Part shown: piece by piece, positions 34,807 to 41,641 of the stretch
Layout: the number at the start of each line of letters is the position of its first letter
How positions within the stretch are numbered: the first letter of the stretch is position 1
From: Litoreibacter ponti
GTDB lineage: Bacteria; Pseudomonadota; Alphaproteobacteria; Rhodobacterales; Rhodobacteraceae
Assembly (NCBI RefSeq): GCF_003054285.1
Contig: NZ_QBKS01000001.1
Span: 1,550,001-1,614,000 of the forward strand
Length of the DNA: 64,000 nucleotides
Direction: 5' to 3'
The notes under the pieces: model-generated
The model's database searches: none
Told to the model about the DNA's origin: nothing
Seen by the model: only the letters and a program-made list of their open reading frames with translations
Made by a program: the position numbers and the translations under genes

Positions 34807-34821
34807 AATTTACGGTAAATT
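34807..34821. promoter_or_regulatory. Small palindrome between the deacetylase and Nudix genes
   Basis: AATTTAC-G-GTAAATT is a perfect 7-1-7 dyad in the 134-base divergent gap. Its GTAAATT half also appears in the repeats upstream of acsA. It may bind a regulator, but AT-rich matches of this size arise by chance. Confidence 0.35.
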
Positions 34822-34860
34822 AAGGGTTAAGGCGCAATCTGACAGCGTCAGGAGCAGGTC

Positions 34861-35340
34861 ATGTCTTTGATCAAAATGAAACACCCCGCCTTCCGTTTGG
34901 AGGGCTCGCGCAAGCGGGATGTGCGCACGCAATTCGGCGCGCTCTGCTTCCGTGTGAACGAGGGGCGCACCCAGGTGCTTTTGATCACCAGCCGGACCTC
35001 GAAGCGCTGGATCATTCCCAAGGGCTGGCCGATGGCGCGGATGACCCCAGCCGAGGCCGCCGCGACCGAAGCGTTCGAGGAAGGCGGCGTCGAGGGCAAG
35101 ACCTACAATATCTGCCTTGGGCTCTATTCCTACACCAAGCTCATGGGCGCGCGCGAAGAGGACCTGCCTTGCGCGGTCTCGGTCTTTCCGGTGAAGGTGC
35201 AGAAAGTGCACAAGGACTGGCCGGAGGCCAAAGAACGCAAGCGCCGCTGGTTCACGATCAAGAAGGCCGCATCGCTGGTGCGCGAGCCGGAATTGCGCAA
35301 GATTATCAAGAACTTCGATGCGAGCCTGCTGAAGGGCTGA
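34861..35340 (+). CDS. Nudix hydrolase (DIPP-like)
   Basis: This 159-residue protein resembles diphosphoinositol/diadenosine polyphosphate hydrolases. The Nudix box reads GWPMARMTPAEAAATEAFEEGGV: the glycine and the EAFEE part are kept, but the first Glu is Met and the Arg is Thr relative to Gx5Ex7REUxEExGU. Variants of this type occur in alphaproteobacterial members starting PKGWPM. The preceding strand RTSKRWIIPKGWP is typical. The metal-binding EE pair is intact, so activity is plausible. It is followed by the DUF1178 gene on the same strand. Confidence 0.85.
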   Translation: MSLIKMKHPAFRLEGSRKRDVRTQFGALCFRVNEGRTQVLLITSRTSKRWIIPKGWPMARMTPAEAAATEAFEEGGVEGKTYNICLGLYSYTKLMGAREEDLPCAVSVFPVKVQKVHKDWPEAKERKRRWFTIKKAASLVREPELRKIIKNFDASLLKG

Positions 35341-35410
35341 GAGTGACTCTTGCCAAGTCCACGCCAGCTCATACATCTAGCACATAACCGCCAAGGAGAC
35401 CGCGCGCCCC

Positions 35411-35830
35411 ATGATCCGCTACGCCCTCAGCTGCGCCAAGGACCACCAGTTTGACAGCTGGTTCCAGTCGGCGGCCGCCTTTGAGAAGCTGCAGGTCGCC
35501 GGACTGGTGGAATGTGCGATCTGTGGCAGCGCAGACGTCACCAAACGGATCATGGCACCGCAGGTGCGCACATCGGAAAAGGACCGTCCGCTCTCGGCCC
35601 CGGCCTCGCCCGCCGAACAGGCCGTGCGCGAGCTGCAGGCGAAGATCGAAGCGCACTCGGAAGATGTCGGCGACCGCTTCGCGACCGAGGCCCGCGCGAT
35701 GCACGAAGGCAGCGCGCCGGAACGGCCGATCCGGGGCCAGGCGAAGCTGAAAGAGGCCAAGGCCCTGATCGAAGACGGGGTGCCAGTGATGCCCCTGCCC
35801 TTCGGTCCGACCGGGCGAAAATCGAACTAA
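35411..35830 (+). CDS. DUF1178 family protein
   Basis: This 139-residue protein matches DUF1178 (PF06676): MIRYALSCAKDHQFDSWFQSA with conserved Cys and HxFDxWF, then LVECAICGSADVTKRIMAP with a second CxxC that probably binds a metal. The rest is a charged helix ending in IEDGVPVMPLPFG. The function is unknown. It lies between the Nudix gene and an SDR on the same strand. Confidence 0.88.
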   Translation: MIRYALSCAKDHQFDSWFQSAAAFEKLQVAGLVECAICGSADVTKRIMAPQVRTSEKDRPLSAPASPAEQAVRELQAKIEAHSEDVGDRFATEARAMHEGSAPERPIRGQAKLKEAKALIEDGVPVMPLPFGPTGRKSN

Positions 35831-35864
35831 AATCCGGCCGATATGGGCCATTAGGGGGACAATC

Positions 35865-36503
35865 ATGGACATTTTTATCACGGGGGCCAATCGCGGCATT
35901 GGCGCGGCGATGCACAGACAGCTGGGCGCGCGCGGCGAAACGGTGACTGGCACGGCGCGTGAGCCGCAGGGCGATCTTGTGGCCGCGGACGTGACCGACG
36001 CCGCCTCTTTGCAAAACGCCTTGAGCCAGGTCGACGGGCTGGACCTGCTGATCTGCAACGCGGGCGTCTACCTCGACAAGGGCCACGAGATCGGGAACGG
36101 CTACGCGCCTGATGATTGGGCCCGAACTTTTGCGACGAACGTGACCGGCGTCTACCTGACGATCGAGGCCGCCCTGCCCGCCTTGCGCACGCGCGGCGGC
36201 AAGATCGCGATCATCTCCTCGCAGATGGGATCGAGCGCGCGCGCGGGCGGCAACGGTCTGATCTACCGCGCCTCCAAGGCCGCGGCGCTGAACCTGGGCC
36301 GCAACCTCGCCGTTGCGCTGGAGCCGGACGGCATCGCGGTGGGCATCTACCACCCCGGCTGGGTGCGCACCGATATGGGCGGCTCCAACGCGGACATCTC
36401 GGAAGAGGAAAGCGCGACCGGTCTCATCAGCCGCTTTGACGCGCTGTCAATGGACACCACCGGTTGTTTCGAGATGTGGAATGGCACGGAGATGCCGTTC
36501 TAG
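35865..36503 (+). CDS. Short-chain dehydrogenase/reductase
   Basis: This 212-residue SDR has the cofactor motif TGANRGIGAA at residues 5-14, NAGVYLDKGHE, the Ser in ISSQMGS and the catalytic Y-x3-K in LIYRASKAAALN, so it should be active. ADVTD after the second strand fits NAD(P) binding. It resembles the C-factor/YbbO-like group with a short C-terminus. The substrate is unknown. It lies 34 bases after the DUF1178 gene. Confidence 0.9.
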   Translation: MDIFITGANRGIGAAMHRQLGARGETVTGTAREPQGDLVAADVTDAASLQNALSQVDGLDLLICNAGVYLDKGHEIGNGYAPDDWARTFATNVTGVYLTIEAALPALRTRGGKIAIISSQMGSSARAGGNGLIYRASKAAALNLGRNLAVALEPDGIAVGIYHPGWVRTDMGGSNADISEEESATGLISRFDALSMDTTGCFEMWNGTEMPF

Positions 36504-36560
36504 CTCAAAATCGCGCGCAAGTTGTGCTACACTCCCGCCCAGACGACGGGAGAGAGTGCG

Positions 36561-37721
36561 ATGGGGGACGTGGCGATTGACGTGCTTTTGGGAACGACCA
36601 AGGGCGCCTTTATTCTGCGGGGCGACGCGGCGCGCGACGGGTGGAGCATTGAGGGGCCGCATTGCAACGGCTGGCCCATAAACCACATGGCAAGCGATCC
36701 GGACACGGGCGCGATCTGGGCTGCGGGCGGCAGCGAGTGGGAAGGTGCGGGCGTCTGGCGCTCGGACGACAATGGCGCGAACTGGCAGCTGACCCGGCTC
36801 ACCACAGGCACAACCGACGAGTGGGCCGCCAACGACCCCGAATTTGCGGAAATGATTGGATGGACCGATGCGCCGCTGCCCTTCGGCGACGACTTCAATC
36901 AGGTCTGGTCGCTGAGTTTCGCCCACGGCGTGCTCTATGCGGGCACCAAGCCTGCGGGCCTTCTCAAAAGCACCGATGGCGGCGCGACATGGAGCCGGGT
37001 GCAGGGCCTGACGGACCACCCATCCGCCAAGGATTGGAACCCCGGCGCGGCGGGCCTGGTGCTGCACACGATCGTCCCCGATCCGGACGATCCAGACAAG
37101 CTGTGGATCGGTATCTCCGCGGCGGGCGTCTTTGCGACCGAGGATGGCGGTGTCACCTGGACCCGGCGCAACCGCCTCGCCAATGCCGAAAGCTGCGTGG
37201 CCCATGACCACCCGGCAGCCCCCCGCGACGGTGAGACCGGGCATTGCGTGCACAACATGATGCGCGCGCCGGGCGGCGGCGAGACGCTTTACCAGCAAAA
37301 CCACCACGGGGTCTGGCGCTCGGGCGATGGCGGGCGCAGTTGGGAGGATATCACCGACGGGCTGCCCTCGACCTTCGGCTTTCCGATCCGGGTCCACCCG
37401 CGCGATCCGCAGCGCATCTGGACCCTGCCGCTCAACGGCGACAGCGCCGGGCGCTTCCCGCCCGATGCCGCCTGCGCCGTCTGGACGTCTGCCGATGGCG
37501 GCGACAGCTGGCAGGCGCAGCGCGCAGGCCTGCCGCAGGAGGCCTGCTTCTTCACGGTACTGCGTCAGGCAATGGCCGGCGATGCGCGTACGCCCGCAGG
37601 GCTCTATTTCGGCACCAATAGCGGCTCTGTCTTCGCCACGCGCGATGAGGGCGAGAGCTGGCACGAAATCGCCCGGCATCTGCCCACGATCCTGGCCGTG
37701 GAGGTCCGCGCGGAGGCGTGA
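36561..37721 (+). CDS. BNR/sortilin-like beta-propeller protein
   Basis: This 386-residue protein has repeated Asp-box blades: SDDNGANWQL, STDGGATWSRV, TEDGGVTWTR, SGDGGRSWED, SADGGDSWQA and RDEGESWHEI. It lacks a signal peptide and starts at ATG 36561 (MGDVAIDVLLGTTKGAF). Asp-box propellers include sialidases and photosystem assembly factors, but here no catalytic residues are recognised. Such proteins are often annotated as WD40/YVTN/BNR-like or glycosyl hydrolase. The role is unknown. lysC follows after 61 bases. Confidence 0.82.
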   Translation: MGDVAIDVLLGTTKGAFILRGDAARDGWSIEGPHCNGWPINHMASDPDTGAIWAAGGSEWEGAGVWRSDDNGANWQLTRLTTGTTDEWAANDPEFAEMIGWTDAPLPFGDDFNQVWSLSFAHGVLYAGTKPAGLLKSTDGGATWSRVQGLTDHPSAKDWNPGAAGLVLHTIVPDPDDPDKLWIGISAAGVFATEDGGVTWTRRNRLANAESCVAHDHPAAPRDGETGHCVHNMMRAPGGGETLYQQNHHGVWRSGDGGRSWEDITDGLPSTFGFPIRVHPRDPQRIWTLPLNGDSAGRFPPDAACAVWTSADGGDSWQAQRAGLPQEACFFTVLRQAMAGDARTPAGLYFGTNSGSVFATRDEGESWHEIARHLPTILAVEVRAEA

Positions 37722-37782
37722 GCCCTTGCCCTCCCCGGCGGCGGGCCGTATGAGGCGTGCGAACTCGCAAGGACCCTTTCGC

Positions 37783-39021
37783 ATGCCCCGTCTCGTGATG
37801 AAATTTGGCGGCACCTCGGTGGCCAATCTCGATCGCATCCGCCGCGCCGCAAAGCGCGTGGGTGTCGAGGTGGCCAAAGGCTACGAGGTGATCGTCATCG
37901 TCTCCGCCATGTCCGGCAAGACCAACGAGCTGGTGGGCTGGGTCAACGAGACCTCGCCGCTTTATGACGCGCGCGAGTATGACGCCATCGTCTCGTCGGG
38001 CGAGAATGTCACCGCCGGGCTGATGGCGCTGACCTTGCAGGAAATGGATGTGCCCGCGCGCAGCTGGCAGGGCTGGCAGGTGCCGCTGAAGACCACTTCC
38101 GCCCATGGCGCGGCGCGGATCGAAGAGATCCCGACCGACAATCTCGACGCCAAATTTGCCGAGGGCATGAAGGTCGCCGTCGTTGCGGGCTTCCAGGGCA
38201 TCTCGCCCGAGGGCCGCATCACGACGCTGGGCCGGGGCGGGTCCGACACAACCGCCGTGGCCTTCGCCGCCGCGTTCGAGGCGGAACGCTGCGACATCTA
38301 CACCGACGTGGACGGGGTCTACACCACCGACCCGCGGATCGAGGACAAGGCGCGCAAGCTCGAAAAGATCGCGTTCGAAGAGATGCTCGAGTTGGCCTCT
38401 CTGGGCGCCAAGGTGCTGCAGACCCGCTCGGTCGAGCTGGCGATGCGCTACAAGGTGCGCCTGCGGGTGCTGTCGAGCTTCGAGGAAATGAGTGACAACG
38501 CGGGCACTCTTGTCTGCGACGAGGAGGATATCGTGGAAAGCAATGTGGTTTCAGGCGTCGCCTACTCGCGCGACGAGGCAAAGATGACGCTGATCTCGGT
38601 GGCCGACCGCCCCGGCATCGCCGCCGCCATCTTCGGCCCTCTCTCCGAGGCGGGCGTCAACGTGGACATGATCGTGCAGAACATCTCCGAGGAAGGTCGC
38701 ACCGACATGACCTTCTCCTGCCCGGTCAGCGAGGTCGTGCGCGCAGAGAAGGCGATGGCCGATGCCAAGGCGTCGGGTGAGATCAACTACCACGACCTGG
38801 TGGCCGACACCGATGTTGCCAAAGTCTCGGTCGTTGGCATCGGCATGCGCAGCCACGCGGGCGTCGCCGCGCAGATGTTCAAGGCCCTTCAGGCCGAGGG
38901 CATCAACATCAAGGTGATCACCACCTCCGAGATCAAGATCTCGGTGCTGATCGACCGCAAGTATATGGAGCTTGCCGTTCAGGCCCTCCACGACGCGTTC
39001 GAGCTGGACAAGGCGGCCTGA
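37783..39021 (+). CDS. lysC: Aspartate kinase
   Basis: LysC phosphorylates aspartate, the first step to Lys, Thr and Met. ATG 37783 gives 412 residues. The kinase signature MKFGGTSVAN is at the start, and GRGGSDTTAVAFAAAFEAERCDIYTDVDGVYTTDPRI follows. Two ACT domains lie from about residue 265 (LISVADRPGIAAAIFGPLSEAGVNVDMI and VVGIGMRSHAGVAAQMFKAL). A longer frame upstream runs over the BNR gene and is not used. In related genomes lysC is usually followed by ptsP, but here three minus-strand genes lie between them. thrC is also in the window. Confidence 0.97.
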   Translation: MPRLVMKFGGTSVANLDRIRRAAKRVGVEVAKGYEVIVIVSAMSGKTNELVGWVNETSPLYDAREYDAIVSSGENVTAGLMALTLQEMDVPARSWQGWQVPLKTTSAHGAARIEEIPTDNLDAKFAEGMKVAVVAGFQGISPEGRITTLGRGGSDTTAVAFAAAFEAERCDIYTDVDGVYTTDPRIEDKARKLEKIAFEEMLELASLGAKVLQTRSVELAMRYKVRLRVLSSFEEMSDNAGTLVCDEEDIVESNVVSGVAYSRDEAKMTLISVADRPGIAAAIFGPLSEAGVNVDMIVQNISEEGRTDMTFSCPVSEVVRAEKAMADAKASGEINYHDLVADTDVAKVSVVGIGMRSHAGVAAQMFKALQAEGINIKVITTSEIKISVLIDRKYMELAVQALHDAFELDKAA

Positions 39022-39036
39022 CCTGAATTCAGACAA

Positions 39037-39534
39037 TCACGGCTTGGGACAGGCCGCCGGCGCCAGCATGAACCGCGCGTCCTGCGCGCCGATTGTGGGG
39101 CGCTCCGCCTCGGGCGTCAGCGTGGCGGACGGGCCGCGTTTGGGATAGGCCGACAGGTCAACCTCCAGCCCCTCCTCTGCCATGCGCAGGAATACCGGCT
39201 GATCCGCGCAGGCCTCCCCCGTGCCGCAATACCCCGCCTGATCGCAGCATCCGTAGATGCGCATCTCATCCGGGGTGCCGGACAGGCCAAGATCCAGCGT
39301 AAAGGCGAAGCCGTTGTCATTGGCGGTGCCATTGTAGCTTTCGCCATAAGGCACCAGCGACAGCTGCAATTGCGTCACGGTCCGCTCCGCCCCATCGGGC
39401 TCAGCCTCTGCGGCGTAGCAGATCGGCTGGTCCAGGGTGGCATCCGCGTAGAGCGCGCTCAGGTCCGGACCGTCACCATTGGCGAGCGCGGGGCCTGCGA
39501 GAAGCAGCAAAGCAAGGCATGTTGTGCGGGTCAT
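39037..39534 (-). CDS. Small secreted protein, candidate immunity protein
   Basis: This 165-residue protein has a Sec signal peptide (MTRTTCLALLLLAGPALA) and a mature part with about six cysteines (ICYAAEAE, YGCCDQAGYCGTGEACAD, AACPKP), suggesting disulfides in the periplasm. I recognise no family. Its ATG overlaps the stop of the LysM gene by four bases (ATGA), so the two are made together. A periplasmic product coupled to a signal-less peptidoglycan enzyme fits the immunity partner of a type VI effector. This is inference from position and export signal. Confidence 0.8.
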   Translation of the reverse strand: MTRTTCLALLLLAGPALANGDGPDLSALYADATLDQPICYAAEAEPDGAERTVTQLQLSLVPYGESYNGTANDNGFAFTLDLGLSGTPDEMRIYGCCDQAGYCGTGEACADQPVFLRMAEEGLEVDLSAYPKRGPSATLTPEAERPTIGAQDARFMLAPAACPKP

Positions 39535-40415
39535 TCGTCCACCGATGTTCCGTGACGGGTCCAGTTGGGGCGCTGCCGCCCCTCGTCGTAATTCTCCACC
39601 AAAACGTAGACCGTATCAAAGCCCATCGTCACCGTCGGGAAGATAATGTCGTAAAACGGCAGGATTTTGCGGTATCCCACGATCAGGCAGCCGGCAGAGC
39701 CGTTCGCGTTGGCGTCCTCATGGAACACGAAGCCGCTGCGCCCGCCGATCCCAGTGGGCAGGCTCAGCGGCGCAATCGCCCACCCACCGGAGCCGAAATC
39801 CATGTCGACATTCCAGTTGTTCACGGCCACCCGGTCGCGGTCCGCAAGGTTTTGGTTGTGATGGGTGAACTTGCCGCGCGAATTGTTCTCGACCCGTCCG
39901 TCATTGGGGTCCGGGTCGCTCGCGCGCCAATGGGTGAAGTCCAGCTTCCACAGCCCGTGGGGTGTCGGACCGAAATTGGACAGGTGCTCGTGACGTCTGG
40001 AGTTGTAGTTGATCTTGCCCGCCATCGCGTCCTCCGACAGCCGAAGCGGGACATCCGCGGACGCCTTGTTCGCGTTCACCCAGTTCAGAAAGCTGGTATA
40101 GCCCCCGGCGGCGGCCGCATCGAGGTCGGGCTTGAGCTTCGGATCGACCTCGTAGAGGCGCATCGTGAAGCCGTCGAAATGCAGGAATACCGGCCCTTCG
40201 CAATTGCACGCGGCCTCCGTATAGGCGTCGTCCGCGCCGCCATCCGCCGCAGGCATCTCTGCCGATCCGTCGGGCATGTTCAGCTCTTGGCCCACGCGGA
40301 TGCGGCTGGGATCCGTGACGCCGGGGTTTGCATTAAGCATATCGGTCAGGCTAACGCCCGCCTCGCGCGCAATGGCGCTCAGGCTGTCGCCGGGTTGAAC
40401 AGTGTAGGTTTCCAT
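39531..40415 (-). CDS. LysM protein with L,D-transpeptidase-like motif, candidate peptidoglycan-targeting effector
   Basis: This 294-residue protein starts at ATG 40415 behind AGGAGG. A LysM domain covers about residues 3-47 (YTVQPGDSLSAIAREAGVSL). After a linker comes a domain with the motif His232-x7-Ser240-Ala-Gly-Cys243, like the catalytic HG...SxGC of L,D-transpeptidases and DUF2778 effectors, though the Arg that normally follows is absent. There is no signal peptide, so Sec export is not expected. It lies between a DUF4123 gene and a small secreted protein. The likely role is peptidoglycan attack or modification after type VI delivery. A housekeeping LysM protein is the alternative. Confidence 0.8.
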   Translation of the reverse strand: METYTVQPGDSLSAIAREAGVSLTDMLNANPGVTDPSRIRVGQELNMPDGSAEMPAADGGADDAYTEAACNCEGPVFLHFDGFTMRLYEVDPKLKPDLDAAAAGGYTSFLNWVNANKASADVPLRLSEDAMAGKINYNSRRHEHLSNFGPTPHGLWKLDFTHWRASDPDPNDGRVENNSRGKFTHHNQNLADRDRVAVNNWNVDMDFGSGGWAIAPLSLPTGIGGRSGFVFHEDANANGSAGCLIVGYRKILPFYDIIFPTVTMGFDTVYVLVENYDEGRQRPNWTRHGTSVDE

Positions 40416-40429
40416 GGCCTGCCCCCCTC

Positions 40430-41455
40430 CTACGCGCCGATGGGCTCGGCAAAGACCTCATCTACATGGGCCTCCACCAAATCCATCTTGCGGCTTTCGC
40501 GCAGATCCGAGCCGAGGATCGCAAGAAGCCTCCCGCTCTTGTCCCAAGCCTCCAAAGGCATGCGCAGCAGCACCTCAAGCCGGACCGCGCGGTCCAGTTC
40601 AATGCCGCTGGTGATGCGGTAGCCGATCATCCGCTTGATCGTCGCGATCGCCTGAATGATGAGCGCCTCGCGGTCGAGATCCGCGAACACATCCGGGTTG
40701 AACCGCTCCATCCGGTACAAAATCCGCGAGGCCCGCGCTCGTAACGTGCCATCATAAAGCGCCGATACATCGTGATCGCTCAACTGCAGGGTCCCACGCG
40801 GCGCCCCGGTGCTCTCGCGGCCGTTCGCGGTGCAGTGGTAGCAATAGCCGCTGATCGGCAGGATCAGCTCGATGGGATGGCCCGTGGCGGTACGCAGCCA
40901 CATCCGGGCAATCTCGCTTGGACGATCCGCCCGGCGCAGATATTCCAGCAAGGGCCCACATTCCCAGAAGCGCAGAAAATACGCCTTCCCTTCGGCATCC
41001 GCGATCCGCAGAAACTTGCGGAAATGCCGCCGGAGCGTGTCCAGATCAGCCGGGCTGCGCAGCAGCAGCCCCGGCGCGTGACGCCAAAGATGCCAGGGTG
41101 CGGCCTTCTGTGGGTCGTGGGTGAACACATCGCGGGTGAAGCGGTTTTCCCGCTCAAGGCGCACGATCCAGGGCGCGGTCAGCGACTGTTCTTCCTGCGC
41201 CTTGCCAGACAGCAGGCACGCATGCGCGAGGCCCGAATTCGCCAACAGCTCTTGCAGCCCACCTTTCAGATGCGCGCCATCAAGGACCAGATACGCGGCC
41301 CCCTCTGCGTCGCCTTCAAACAGGTACGGCACCAGGCCTTCCGGCACCGACTGTTTGGCGTCGGGTCCGAACTGCGGCGCCAACGGGTCTATCCTGCCCA
41401 AGGGTTGGATGTGCAGCTTGATTGGATCGTCCGTCCGATCCGGAACAAAATTCAT
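40430..41455 (-). CDS. DUF4123 domain protein, type VI effector adaptor-like
   Basis: This 341-residue protein has the DUF4123 pattern: AAYLVLDGAHLKGGLQELL, then HACLLSGKAQEEQSLTAPWIVRLE, HLWRHAPGLLLRSPADLDTLRRHFRKFLRI and YFLRFWECGPLLEYLRR. DUF4123 proteins (Tap/TEC) are chaperones that load effectors onto VgrG spikes and are normally encoded next to the effector. The gene precedes the LysM gene by 14 bases. The C-terminal 150 residues (from IELILPISGYCYHC) are not recognised. It is divergent from ptsP. Confidence 0.82.
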   Translation of the reverse strand: MNFVPDRTDDPIKLHIQPLGRIDPLAPQFGPDAKQSVPEGLVPYLFEGDAEGAAYLVLDGAHLKGGLQELLANSGLAHACLLSGKAQEEQSLTAPWIVRLERENRFTRDVFTHDPQKAAPWHLWRHAPGLLLRSPADLDTLRRHFRKFLRIADAEGKAYFLRFWECGPLLEYLRRADRPSEIARMWLRTATGHPIELILPISGYCYHCTANGRESTGAPRGTLQLSDHDVSALYDGTLRARASRILYRMERFNPDVFADLDREALIIQAIATIKRMIGYRITSGIELDRAVRLEVLLRMPLEAWDKSGRLLAILGSDLRESRKMDLVEAHVDEVFAEPIGA

Positions 41456-41641
41456 ATTTCAAATACTTCGACGTTTCACACCGCGTAATTGCGACCCTCT
41501 TACCTTACAGCGATTTGGCCGTTGCACAAGTCGTGCGGGTTTCGGCCGACTGGGTCGGTCCTCGCACCAACTCCCCCCTCCCCTTCGCCGCCAATCCCGC
41601 CTATAGCTTGGGGAAGAGACTACGGGAGAGGGGCGAAGGAT

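Noticed and set aside
37327..37782. Upstream extension of lysC through the BNR gene
   Set aside because: The aspartokinase N-terminus begins at 37783 and the extension reads the BNR gene in another frame.
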